This document shows positions 12,792-24,124 of a DNA stretch of 64,000 nt, piece after piece. The first letter of the stretch is position 1. Every line of letters begins with the position of its first letter. Origin of the DNA: Phlebopus portentosus (taxonomy: Eukaryota; Basidiomycota; Agaricomycetes; Boletales; Boletinellaceae). The DNA is taken from assembly GCA_037892935.1 (NCBI GenBank), contig JAYXKI010000001.1:992001-1056000 (forward strand), given 5' to 3'. The notes under the pieces were generated by a model that was not told the origin of the DNA, ran no database searches, and worked only from the letters and a program-made list of their open reading frames with translations. A program made the position numbers and the translations under genes.

Positions 12792-15700
12792 ATGGACCGC
12801 AAGTTTCACCAACCGTACAGCGCAAGTCATCCGGTACCAAAGGTTGCGCTCAAGAGTCTCTTGGACCCGAGCGGCGCGACGGAAACGAAAGCCAAGCACC
12901 TGAGAAGTAAAGACAGAAAAGCCGAGCAAGAACAGAATGCGACGGAGAAGTCGAGAAGTGCTTTGGCAAAGGGAAGGGAGGTGAAGGTGAAGGATCCGGT
13001 GACCGGTGAAGAGACAGTCCGTCCATGTTCAGCTATATTTCGTCCCCGAAGAACTTATTCGCCCTCTTTAGACTTTCAAGCATGGCGGAGAAGAGGGTGA
13101 TGAGGCTGACGGCAAGAATGAAGGAAAGAACGTTCTCAGTATGGACTATCCGCCTCCAAGTGAGTCAAATCGAGCCCTCTGGAATCCTTCCATTCAATCA
13201 TTGATGTACTGCTTTCAGACTGGACAGCTCACAGAGCTTACGTGCTGCAACTTGCACGGTCCTCTATCATCAAAATCATTGGAGCTTATGTCGGCTGGCC
13301 TACCTTCATATACCTCATAAGCAACCTACCGTTGATATCACGAATCCGATTCCAAGCGCATCCTTACATCAACCTCGGCATGTTCCTTATCATAGCTCTC
13401 GTTTCTCCATCTCTATTTGCGTATACTCTGCTTTTTGCGCTGTACCGGAAATCTGAAGAAGACTTTGAGGATCATGTCTGGGATGCTGAACGAGCCCGAG
13501 GATTGGCTGCAGGTGAAGACCAAAACGGCGACGGCATGATTGGGACGGATGAACGCATAAAGGAAAGCACGGAATGGTTAAATGCTTTTCTAAGAGGCGT
13601 TTGGCCGATCATCAATCCCGACCTGTAAGTATTCATGTGTTCCGGGTGTTTCTGGCTCGACGTCTGAACTTTTGTGTAGATTCAATTCCGGTGTCGACAT
13701 GTTAGAAGACATCATGCAAGAAAGCTCTCCTAAATTCATTGTATGTGCTCTTTTCGAATTGTCGGAAGGTTGGTTGGGCTTAAAATCTGCATTTAAGCGT
13801 GCCGTTCGCATCGCAGATCTGGGCCAGGGAACAAACCCCGCGCGCATAACCTCCATTCGTGCTCTTCCTGACACGGGAGTGGATGAAGCACTCAAGGACA
13901 TTGATGATTCGGTGAAGGAGAATTTGTCGCGTGAGCATGTTGTAAGTTCAAGCTCGAACAAGGTCTTTCTCGATTACATCTCATAATTTTTGCGTCAGAA
14001 TCTGGAGGTGTCCTTTGCGTATCGTGCTTTGCCTAGCGGAGCTACTGCCAATAGTAAAGCACGCAATGCCCAGTAAGCGTCTTATCGGCTTGTCGCATTT
14101 GGCAATTCTGATGAGCTGGAATTTAAGTCTCCTCGTCGAGTTCTATTTGGGTATTAGCGGTGTCTATGAGTTCAATTTCCGTGAGCAGCTTCGAGAGTTA
14201 TTCGTTAGGAGCTTTCTAATGCCTTTATTTCAAGCGGTGTGGGTCGAACTGACAGGTGTATCTGGGACTGCACGAGCAAGGTCTGCTACTCCTCAGTGCA
14301 TTTGACTGCACCCTTGACTAAAAATGGTCTCCTACCAGACTTGAGCTTATTCCTGATCCTCCTTTCATCAAAACTACTCTTGTAACACTCATGGGCCTTC
14401 CTCGAGTATCGATCTCCGCTGTTCCGATGTCAAAATCTCTACCAAATGTCATGGACATCCCAGTTCTATCATCTTTCATCTCGAAGTCAATCGATGCTGC
14501 CTGCGCAGAATATGTGGCACCGCGAAGTTTAACGCTTGACCTTCAGCAGTTGATAAGCGGAGACGATATCAAGAAAGGCATGTTTAAAGGTTTCTCAAGT
14601 ATGGTCTCGGACTGAATCGGGGTTTTCTGTTTAGACACGGAAGCCATAGGTGTTGTCGTTATTCATATCCATCGAGCTAAGGGCCTAAAGAAGATGGATT
14701 CAAGAAACTCATCAGGTCAGCATTATCTCTACGTTATTTCTCAATGGTACCTCTGTTCTTTTGGTTCATGTCATGCTCACTCTGCAGACGCGGATTCTGC
14801 AGATCCTTACGTTACCGTCGTCTATTCACGGCAGGGTAAACCTTTGTACAGCACGGTACGTATCTGATATTTGTCGTCTATATTGTCTAATTACCTTTCT
14901 TCCAAAAGCGTATCATATTTGCCGACTTAAACCCTTGTTACGAAGAGATGGCCGTCGTGACGGTAGACGCCAATTCTGTCAAAATTCGTGAAAAGCTCTG
15001 TCTCCAGTTATGGGATTCTGACAGAGCTAGTGCTGTTCGTACCTTCGTTCCTAACGCCCGAAGATCACTCATAGTATTCAAACTGATTTAGGACGATATG
15101 ATGGGTTATATCGATATTGATATTCTTGGTAGATTTACCATCTTATCTGCCGAAGTACGCCGCTGAAATAAATATTAAGATCTAATGAAGAACAAAAACA
15201 CGCCTTCCAGACGCATTTGTCCACTTACAAGCCCGGATTCTCAAGATAGACCAGGACATCTGGATTTTACAGCCGGATACTATAGCAAGATGTGGCCAGA
15301 CCGAGCGCTTGAAACGGATGGCTCTGATCCTGCGATTCCTGACGATCTAAAGAAGCACGACTCGGACTTCCAGGATACCAGGTCAAAAGCTTTGAATGAC
15401 CTTGAGGCAGCTGTGCTTCGAACGCCACCCAGCCCAAAATGGCCATCAGGAATTCTGGGTATCCAGGTTCATGAGATCAGAGACCTGAAGGTTCGGATGG
15501 AGGGTAGGGAAACGAGTATCCTTGGGAAGGGAAGGCGTGAAGGTGCAAAAGGGCAGGATGATGATGGCGAAGAGCAGGAAGAGGGGAGCAATTTACCTTC
15601 GTCATACTGCACGATGTGAGTCTTGACTCATAGATATCTTTATTCTGACTAAGATCTCCTCTAGTTCCCTCGACGACAACCTGGTAAGAACCTCGGCTGG

Positions 15701-17077
15701 TATTCATGGGCTCCGATATTTCTGATATTTTCTCCAGATTTATTCTACCCGTGTCAAACCCATAACCTCAACTCCGATCTTTAATGCTGGAACGGAGAGG
15801 TAAGTTTTCTAGTATTCATTCCTGATTAATCACTCGTCAAACTCCGCTAGATTTATTCGGGACTGGCGTAGCTCCCGCGTCAGCGTAACTGTCCGAGACT
15901 CGAGGATGCGCGAGAATGACCCTATCCTCGGGATTGTCTTTTTGAAAGTAACATGAAGTATCTCAGCCTTTTAGTATCCTCCTGACTTTATGGTATGCGC
16001 TAGTTATCCAACCTTTTCGTGAACGCTTCAGAAGTGACACGATTCTTCCCAATCGAGGCTGGGCTTGGTCATGGCTCCGTGCGCGTTTCAGTATTGTTCA
16101 GACCCGTGGAAGTGAAACTCCCTCCAAATCTCTTGGGCTTCGACGCAGGAACATTGGTTATTCGCAAGATCACCGCGATGCCTTTTGGAGACTCCGCGCA
16201 GCACCTCGTTTCGGAACTGAAGTCTTGTCAAGTCAAGTTGGAAGTGTCAACGTCATCGGATAAAGTATCAAAAAAGGACGCGGAGAGCAAAGAAGGTGGA
16301 ACCGTCGTTTGGAATGAAGAGCGGCCTTCGGAGATCCCTGTTCGACAACGCTACGGTTCAGCACTGACAGTCAATTTCAAAGAGCCGCGAGTGGTTAAAT
16401 CGAGCAAGCTGGGGATGGCTATCCTTTGGCTCCGTGACATCGTCGACAATGAGGACACTACCATCGACATTGCATTGTTCCAAGCCGAGAACTATGATCG
16501 TCTTAGGCAGAATTACGTGCCACCTGATGGAAATCTGGATTCTTGGGAGACGAGCGGAGAGGAAGTGACGCGAGTAGGGACGGTTCAACTCGACTTGACG
16601 TTCAAACCAGGCTTAAGTACTGCGCATCGGAAGAGTATGGACACCTCCGAACCTAAGCAGAAACGCCTGTGGGAGGAAGTTGATCGAAGAGATTCTGTAG
16701 GTCTGCAGGAACAGGTCGGGCACCACGGAGATGGGAAAGCCGTCGAAGGAGAGAATACGGAAGTTGACCAGAACGATGCCCATGATGAGAGTCAAATAGA
16801 TGACCATGAAGTTGGTGGACTCAATGGGCGTCAGGACTTAGAAGGTTCTGACGAAGATGATGGTTCTGACGATGATGAAGGAAAGGGGCTCGTGCAGAAG
16901 CTGAAGGATTGGAAGAAGCACGAGAAGGAGCTTCATCGACAGCACAGAGGTATCATGCAAACTAAGCCCGGACGGACGGCGGAGTGGATAAAGGGCAATG
17001 TTGAGGAAACAGGACAAAAGGTCAAGAACCGATTCAGGATGAAGTCCCGTCAGCCAGATGTTGAGACTGAAGTTTAG
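12792..17077 (+). CDS. SMP and C2 domain lipid-transfer protein, Mug190/tricalbin-like
   Basis: Membrane-contact-site protein of the tricalbin/extended-synaptotagmin type, closest in layout to fission-yeast Mug190. Seen in order: a charged N-terminus with a Lys/Glu-rich helix; two hydrophobic segments forming a hairpin (IIKIIGAYVGWPTFIYLI and INLGMFLIIALVSPSLFAY); an SMP domain from about 13500 to 14600 (WLNAFLRGVWPIINPDL, ITSIRALPDTG, LPNVMDIPVLSSFI); a C2 domain (IGVVVIHIHRAKGLKK, DADSADPYVTV, 14640-15160); a second C2 (LGIQVHEIRDLKV, ISLDDNLIYSTR); and a third beta-rich region. The C-terminus has an acidic run DEDDGSDDDEG, then a basic helix ending at 17077. Over a dozen introns. It probably tethers ER to another membrane and moves lipid. 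Start 12792 is the first ATG compatible with the N-terminal frame. Confidence 0.85.
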
Positions 17078-17212
17078 TTTCAAAGCCGCTTTGCATCTTC
17101 GCTATGTCACCGCATGGATAGACCACGATCCCTACTCATGAGACCTGTACATTACCAACGAACAATGTATCATAATTATTAGCATGGAGAATGAATGATT
17201 TATAATGGTATC

Positions 17213-18154
17213 CTAGCGGAACATAAAGTTAACAATGAAGAGCACACAGAATCCGATTAGACATCCCAGGATGATTGAATCCCTTCGCCGTCGCTTCTTG
17301 ATCATGGAGAGGAGGTTGCTGACGCCGGGCATAGTGTCTAAATGGACAAATAACTGAGACGCACGCACGTCAACGGACGATGAAAACTTACTGAGCACTC
17401 CGGTCATTCGAGTGCTTGTTCCACCCAGACTACCTCCTTGCCTTGCAATTTCTGAGCGGGTCTCGTATGCTTGACTATTTGGACCACGTAAGCACGGTAC
17501 ATGGCCGAATGGGTCGATAACATACCCAAGAATATCATCCGCCATTCGATGCGAGCTGTCAATATGCCCTCGTTCTGACAAGAGCGCTTCGGCTGCTGAT
17601 GACTTGTATGCACTGAATGATTCATTAGTGCGCCTTCGAGGAATTTGAGATACCAGACAGGTAGCTTTACATACTCAATATCGTTCCGTACTCCAGACAG
17701 TAGATTTGCCCGGTCTAGTATTGCTTTGACGTTTGCCTGCAACACCTTCGTTAGCTTTCATCTTTTCAATGGCAACATTCAGACGACCTTTGTCCGAGCA
17801 CTATCTCTTTCGTAGTCATTTAGCACTTCTCGATGTCGCTGAATGGCACGCGTCATAGATTGGGATGGCGGAGAATCCGGATCGTTCAATAGAGCGCCTA
17901 GTTGATCATTCGTCTCTCTGAGCTATGAAGGGAATCAATAATTTCTCTCCTTTTAGGACACTACATAAGATTCATACCTTCTCGAGTAGGCCGTCAACTT
18001 CTTCCTCAAGGTCCAGCCATCGTTCACTCGACCCACTAGCTTCCAAGTCTTCTCGTTCGGCATTCGCAGCCAGTCGTGCGTACGAGGTGAGCTTGGCATC
18101 CAGGAGAGATTCGAGAGTCCGGCATTGTCGTCTGAGATTGTCATATGTAGACAT
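17213..18154 (-). CDS. GOS1: Golgi SNARE Gos1 / GOSR1 (GS28)
   Basis: Qb-SNARE of the Golgi that acts in ER-Golgi and intra-Golgi vesicle fusion. Begins MSTYDNLRRQCRTLESLLDA at 18154, the standard N-terminus of the family. A middle coiled coil includes RAIQRHREVLNDYERD. The SNARE helix ETRSEIARQGGSLGGTSTRM carries the expected central Gln, followed by the conserved MPGVSNLLSMIKKRRRRDS. A single C-terminal anchor IILGCLIGFCVLFIVNFMF ends two residues before the stop at 17213. About 225 aa in five or six exons, near the family length. It converges with the Mug190-like gene across 135 bp. No defect seen. Confidence 0.93.
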
Positions 18155-18429
18155 TTCGTCGTCGTTACAGCTAGCTTACAAATACCATGTTTTGCGCACT
18201 TCAGGCGGGGATGTCGGTTGCGTCACGTGCGTGAATAGGTGAGCGTGAGTGAGTGCCGAGACGCGTCAGGGTTTACGGTTTCTGTTCTGTTTTCGTTATA
18301 ACCATTTCCATCTCATTCTATCTACATTTCATGCCTCGCGTTAGAAGATTGGAAGGTTTTTCCGGCAGCTCCATTCTGCAGATGGAGAAGATGTTCTCGG
18401 TCGATATCGCAAGATAATTGATGAACTAT

Positions 18430-19415
18430 ACGATGCACACAGTGGAACAAAATTCTTCTCGAGCCACACTATCCTATCAAAGGGACAGTTCACGCTCGTC
18501 AGGAGTTCCGCCGCCGAAAATTGTGAAAAATATAAATCCGACTTGTGCTGCCGCGATGATAGCGCGCTGGTAGGAGAGCGTGTTTTGGCAAACGAGCCAC
18601 ATCCTATTTCCAGAACCGCCTCCGCCATTGGTATGGACTTTTCCGTTACAGTATCCTGACCAAAATATCGACACTCAGATATCAAATCTACCATGCGATC
18701 GAACATAGCGGTAGTAGCGCCGCTTTATCCCAGCCAACTATTCCGACTATTTTATTATTTTATCGAGTAATGTCTGGAGAGTGATTGTTAATTCACAGGG
18801 TATTTCAAGGGCAGAAATCAGCCCACGTTTCGAGGAAGGCTTTTCAGCGTGTCGCTTTGAGTGAAAATCAATGAAATCAATTCTGTTTTCTCTACCAACT
18901 GAGCGTGGGCAGTATTTTCTTTAACCACGATACGCTTCGGTCGAGGAACGACGAGAAATTCAACTACTCCTGCACTCCCTGCCTTGACCAAATAGCGCGG
19001 CAACATATCGCCAAACTGAGACGCGATGCAGCAATTTTCCTCGACTGTGCAATCGTAGCCTGACCGTGTAAGTCCCTGGGCGAAATCGGAGACGTATACG
19101 AAATGGGTCACTGTCGATTTCGCGGTGAACGTGAATGGAATGATATCCGAGAAAGCGAGAGCCATTTTTGTGCTGTCGATTTCGTTAGGTTTGAACTGGA
19201 CGATTACTTAGATTCCGTTCCGTCGTCAAGCATCGTGCATGTTGTTTTACTGAACATTCCCAGGCCATCGAGCATCCGCGAAGATACCAAGGACGAATCA
19301 CAATATCCCTGCGCAACTACGCGTGCTTCAGCCATGAGTTGTATATCCATGAGTCTCTGGATGAGCGAGGGAACCATGGCTAGTGTGGCGTTTGCCTGTG
19401 AAAACGAGTACGTGA
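18430..19415 (-). pseudogene. Decayed copy A of an APH-fold kinase-like gene
   Basis: Homologous along its length to the intact plus-strand copy at 21777-22955. From the 5' end it keeps MVPSLIQRLMD, EARVVAQGYCDS, VSSRMLDGLGMFSKTTCT, DIIPFTFTAKSTVTHFVYVS, DCTVEENCCIASQFGDMLPR and RPKRIVVKEN. The catalytic-loop exon (HIDLNARN in the intact copy) is absent. What follows is an intron-like tail and then VGIVGWDKAALLPL, where the metal-binding Asp of DWE has become Gly. In-frame stops and shifts follow (two within AW*I*YLSVDI), and the last part IIAAAQVGFIFFTIFGGG and FDRIVWLEKNFVPLC is split over frames. It cannot encode an active kinase. Copy age cannot be judged without alignment. Confidence 0.85.
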
Positions 19416-20258
19416 GGCTCCTTCAAAAGTTGTATTTGTACAGTAACGATCTGGACTTCTCGGAGTCGCCGGGCGTTCGCGACTCATTTGTATTTGTGGG
19501 TACAGGCTGGTGTTGGACGTATCAGATTGTTCCTAGTGCCAATCAAGAAGTTCAACTAAAAAACTCATCAACGACTCGGTCTTTTTCGATTTGCTAGGTG
19601 TGCTTCATAGCTTCCGCACAACCAGTCCGCTTTGACTTGAAGAGCCCTTACCTTTCACATAAATTATATCGCGAGGTAGGAAAAGATCGATTGCGTCTAT
19701 CGGATGAGTTTGCGTTGGTGAACACAATATACAAATGATTCCTCTTTCGCTGTCTTTAGGTCTGAATCTTAGCGTCATTAATTCGCTCTTGTTTGGTGTC
19801 TGGCGATTTCAGTACGAGGTCTCGTCTTCGTAATCAAGGACCGGATGAGTTCGCCTTTGTATTCTCGAGTCTGTGTTCACAAACTCGGCGAATGCGACTT
19901 CCGCCACGATGCTCAATATAGTCTAGTAAATTTTTCTTGAGGACCTTACAATCTCTATTTTGTCATGGTGAATTTGATGCTCATCCTCACCTTCGTCAAA
20001 TTGACCTGAAGCTACTATATATGTACCTTCCGATGGATGCTTGAATTTTATATCTTAGTCGACCGTTATCGCTACAGCAAACGAGGGACCTATGAAGTTT
20101 ATTGAATTCATGCATTGAAGAAATTCCAGATCTGTCCACAATTAACTACATATACTGGACCATGTGAGTCATTTGTAAAGCTTTTAAACAGCATTCAGCT
20201 TTTTTTAAAAATAAAAAAACTAATACATAATGAATTGGACTTCGTTAAAGGTGAGCCA
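19416..20258. other. Spacer without supported gene
   Basis: Lies between two minus-strand relics. No ORF with family resemblance and no RNA gene seen. The long plus-strand ORF ending at 19597 is mostly antisense to kinase copy A. Confidence 0.5.
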
Positions 20259-21160
20259 TTACATGACAGAAGTGACATAATCAACGATCTTAAAGAACTG
20301 GGAACTTGGATCCTGAAGAGCTTTCCAGAAAGGAGCATCATCGTCAGATAGTTCTTCGAAAGATCCATCTGAACGTGCATCCTTTGCTTTATCCATAATC
20401 CTCCTTGGACCATAATGGTGGTCCGAACGTGTCTTCTTGCAACCATAGTGCAAGCCGGAACGCGTTTCCTTACAGTTTAGAGCACAGTTATATATTGGTG
20501 CAAACCAGTTCGTCTGTATAACAACGTCTGTGCTGCCGGCTGGAAACAATTCCGATGGGACCATAATTGTGCTACGTTTGTCAGGGATCTCGAACTCGGT
20601 AAGGTATCTGTCCTCCTTGATTGGTTCCCAGGACAGTCCAAAAACTGTCCTTCCTGCCGCGTTGACGAGATATTCTGCAGCCTCTTTAACAAATGCTGGA
20701 TACAGGCTAACATCACCACCAGTCGACTCATCCGTAGTCAACTCGTAGGTAACCCAGTAGCCATTGGCATCAACAGCAAAGTTCTTGCCGAGTAGTTGAG
20801 TACTTGCATTTGGTTTGATTGTCCCATTGTAATGGCCTCGCATATGCCAGGTATGGTCACCGTCTGGAATGCTGCGACCTCTCCAGGTTGCATGTCAAAA
20901 TGCTTATGGATCAAGCGGACCGAGAGGACCTCAGTCAGGTTATGCTTCTCGATGATCTCAAAAGCTTGACGCGCACGGCATCAAGCCCTTTAGCCATCTT
21001 GTCGGCTTCAGAGACAACTGGTAATGAGTTGTAGAACCTAATACTCGTCAAATTACTATTGGGTTCACTTAAAGACCAGAACTGACTTACTTATAGTCCA
21101 TAAGGTTTAGCTTCTTCTTAGTTGCTTCATGTGCTGCTGCCGCAGTGAACCTCCAAAACC
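20259..21160 (-). CDS. Fungal protein of unknown function, frame-damaged
   Basis: I recognise the wording of a basidiomycete family of unknown function but no named domain. An upstream exon reads FTAAAAHEATKKKLNLMDYK and splices to FYNSLPVVSEADKMAKGLDA. Then the frame slips near 20970 to AFEIIEKHNLTEVLSVRLIH and FDMQPGEVAAFQTVTIPG. It slips again near 20824 to KPNASTQLLGKNFAVDANGYW and continues through GGDVSLYPAFVKEAAEYLV, EFEIPDKRSTIMVPSELF and TDVVIQTNWFAPIYNC to the stop at 20259. Both slips need one extra base. The tail has a tandem repeat, CKETRSGLHYG then CKKTRSDHHYG, rich in His, Cys and basic residues. The true start codon is not resolved; it may lie in a short exon near 21289. A recent pseudogene or a sequence with two base errors. 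Confidence 0.6.
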
Positions 21161-21776
21161 ATAAGACGCAATCATCTAGGATTGAGAAACAAAACTGACA
21201 AGTTCACAGTATGCGCATGAATAGTTGACTAGTAAAGCAGATAGTACAGTAAGAACAGCTTGACGGATACATATATGGGATACTCACCATCGTATTGTAT
21301 ACAGTCACTTGGGATAAAAAGTGTGTTGTGCTGTGAAGAGATGTCTGAGACTATGGACACGCAGAGTACCATTTTACTGGTAGTACGCACGTTGTGTGGA
21401 GGCTTACTGGAATAATCCTGAGATGCTAAGCTGCTAGATGGCGTCCATGAGCCCTTATATAGCTTTTCGAGACCTTGTTTGCAAAGAAGTATGGAGATGG
21501 CCACCGGCTCAGCAAAACAAACCACCAGATCCAAATCGAAAAAGCACAGCTACAAAACAATTGAGTCGAGTCATCTATAAAGAAGAACCTTGCAGACCAG
21601 GATATGACTTCGAGTATGGCACTAGAATTATTCTGCCCAGTCTCATCACCGCAGCAGAATAGTTCCGTGGTGAGATCGAGGCCAGCTCTAAAGAATTTCC
21701 TACTTAGGGCGCAAGAACCAAATTAGGCTGATAATAACTCAGCCATGGTGTGTCCGGAACCCACAAGCTACGCCAG

Positions 21777-22955
21777 ATGGCTGTTCCGGCGCAATCTAAG
21801 TACTCGGCATGGCCTGGTGAGGCTGCGAAGGAATACAAATTGTCACGGAGAAATCCGACTTATCTTGATCAGGCCACGGGATTCAGCCGAGCAGCCCAGT
21901 CAACCGATCATCTCCTTCAATTTATACAAGCACCCCTCCATTTTCGCAACTTTGTACAGACCACTATGTCGCCCTCTCTCATCGCAAGACTCACGGACAA
22001 ACAGCTCATCGCAGAGGCTCGTGTCGTTGCAAACGGATATTGCTATTCCATTCCCATATCTTCACGCATGCTTCAAGACCAGGGAATGTTCAGTAAAACG
22101 ACCTGCGTGACGCTCGAGGATGGAACCGAAGTCATTATCCAGTTCAAAGACAATGAAATTGATACCACAAAGGTGGCGCTCGCACGAGGTTTTCTTGGAG
22201 ATATCGTCCCATTCACGTTCGCCGCGAAAACAACGAAGGCCCATTTTGTATATGTCTCCGACCTCATCAAGGGTATTATGTGGTCTGATTGCGACTGCAC
22301 GGTCGAACAGAATTGCCACATCGCATCTCAACTTGGTGATATGCTACCACGTTGTTCAGTCAACTCAGATAGCACAGGAGTGGTTGATTTCTTCGTTATT
22401 CCTCGTCTAAAGCGCATTGTGCTGAAGGAAAACGTTCCTCACGCGCCGCTGAGAGAAAAGATGCAGGAGCTTCTTGCTCAGTGTGATACCCTCAAATTGC
22501 TTCCTCTGGCTTTGTGCCATATAGATCTAAATGCTCGAAATGTCAGTCATGCTCTGTTCCTTGTGCGTTTTCAAGGGAGCTAACATATTCTGCAGATTCT
22601 ACTTGACGAGGATCGTGATGTGATTGGAATAGTTGACTGGGAGCAAGCTGCGATGTTACCGCTGGGTTCGAATGCATGGTGTATCCGTTACTTGAGCGTT
22701 GACATTGTGCGTGGAGAGGATATCATTTCCGAGAAGTCACTACCGATGGCGGAGGCATTCTGGAAGTCATTTCTTGCCAAGTTGCCAAATAACGTTTTCT
22801 CGCACCAGCGTGCAATCATAACCGCTATGCAAGTGGGGTTCATCTTAAGCACGTTTTTTGGCGGCGGATCACCGAACGAAGACAAACAAGTCCAGATTTT
22901 TGACAGAATGACGTGGCTCGAGAAGACCTTCGCTCCTATGTGCACTGTGGTGTAG
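21777..22955 (+). CDS. APH-fold kinase-like protein, apparently intact copy B
   Basis: Aminoglycoside-phosphotransferase-like (protein-kinase-fold) protein; the substrate is unknown and need not be an antibiotic. Two exons (to 22541, and 22596-22955) join as HIDLNARN then ILLDEDRDVIGIVDWEQAA. This gives the Brenner-type catalytic loop (H-x-D...N) and the metal-binding DWE motif of the family. N-lobe features include TCVTLEDGTEVIIQFKDNE, where the Lys in IQFKDNE could be the ATP-contacting lysine. The first ATG in frame is 21777 (about 374 aa); a later one at 21966 (about 311 aa, MSPSLIARL) matches where copy A conservation is strongest. It is the only one of three local copies with an open frame. 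Such families are often expanded in basidiomycetes, with unknown roles. Confidence 0.75.
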
Positions 22956-23799
22956 TTTATCAGATGTATCGTGTATCACCTTTCAAGCACCCATGACCAA
23001 CTGCCTGACAAAATTCAACCATATTGAAACCGGAAAACCAAGTGGAAGTATGCAGATTATTCTGTTCATCACATGTTGGAAAATGCAATTACGACTCACT
23101 TACATGTATTTATCGCATGTACAGGCACTCTCATAAGTGACGAATATCATATTCGTATTCTATGGTGTGCATCATTATAAGTTTCACCGGTATTTGCTTT
23201 GGCTCGACTCACAAGTACTCACAGTGTTTTTGGCGGATAGATCTACTGCCACATTGGCACCACACTGGTAATATGAGTACAAAAGGCCATCTTCTCCGCC
23301 TGGTTCATGAGGACAGGGGCTTTGGATGAAATTTCGGCTCCGACGGAGGCCATACTTACTATATTCTTGTAATTTGGCCCTTTGGCATACCTCGGTCAGG
23401 CGGATATCGGAAGAGATGTATTTATGCTAAGAACTCACTGACTATTCTTCGGTACAAGAGATGAATCGTGGGAGGTCAGGGACACGAGTTGATAACGTTG
23501 TTGGCACAATTCTTGACGTTGAGTCAACGGCAATGGCTCAAAGTCCTCTTATTATTGCCACAGATTGTTGTATGTAGACATTCATCATCGCCGCGGTGTG
23601 CTCGATAAAGGTGAGCTGGTCATGTGCATCATGATCGCTCCTTGGTTGTCACATGATGACGCGACGCGTTTTGCTTCTGCTTTGATCTCTCTTCCCTCCG
23701 AGGATGGATGACCCAGCCTCTCTTCTCTTTTCGTGCGTGAAATTTCTGATGTGAACATGCGAATGCCTGGATGAGATATTTTACGTTTGATTTGGGCAA
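22956..23799. other. Spacer without supported gene
   Basis: Between kinase copies B and C. I see no coding potential that resembles a known family, and no RNA gene. Confidence 0.5.
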
Positions 23800-24124
23800 C
23801 ATCCGCGGGACGAAAGTACTATCGGAGCTGACCAAATAACACAGTATCATTTGCCAATCTAAAGCGATGTGGTAATCTTGTTCAACCGTGCAATCGCAAT
23901 CGGACCACACAGTACCCTTGGAGAGGCCGGAGACACATACAAAATGAGCCTTCGTCGTTTTCGCGGCGAACATGAGTGGAACTATATCTCCAAGCAAGTT
24001 TTCTGCGAGAGGTATTCGCGGCGTCGATTTCGTTGTCTTTGAACTGGATGGTAGCTTCGCTTCCCTCCGCGCAGCGCTTCAACGCCCGTGAGTCGTCTAT
24101 CATCTGATCAAGCGCATCATTCAC
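23800..24124 (-). pseudogene. Decayed fragment, copy C of the APH-fold kinase-like gene
   Basis: The 5' part reads DALDQMIDDSRALKRCAEG, then ATIQFKDNEIDAAN, which matches IQFKDNEIDTTK of copy B. The frame then changes to LGDIVPLMFAAKTTKAHFV and WSDCDCTVEQDYHIA. After VSSDST the likeness stops, so the whole C-lobe with catalytic loop is missing. Its first exon-like piece (DDSRALKR) differs from copy B upstream, so it may come from another family member. Non-functional as it stands. Confidence 0.8.

Noticed and set aside
19103..19597. 164-codon plus-strand ORF
   Set aside because: Antisense to kinase copy A, whose homology to copy B explains the open frame.
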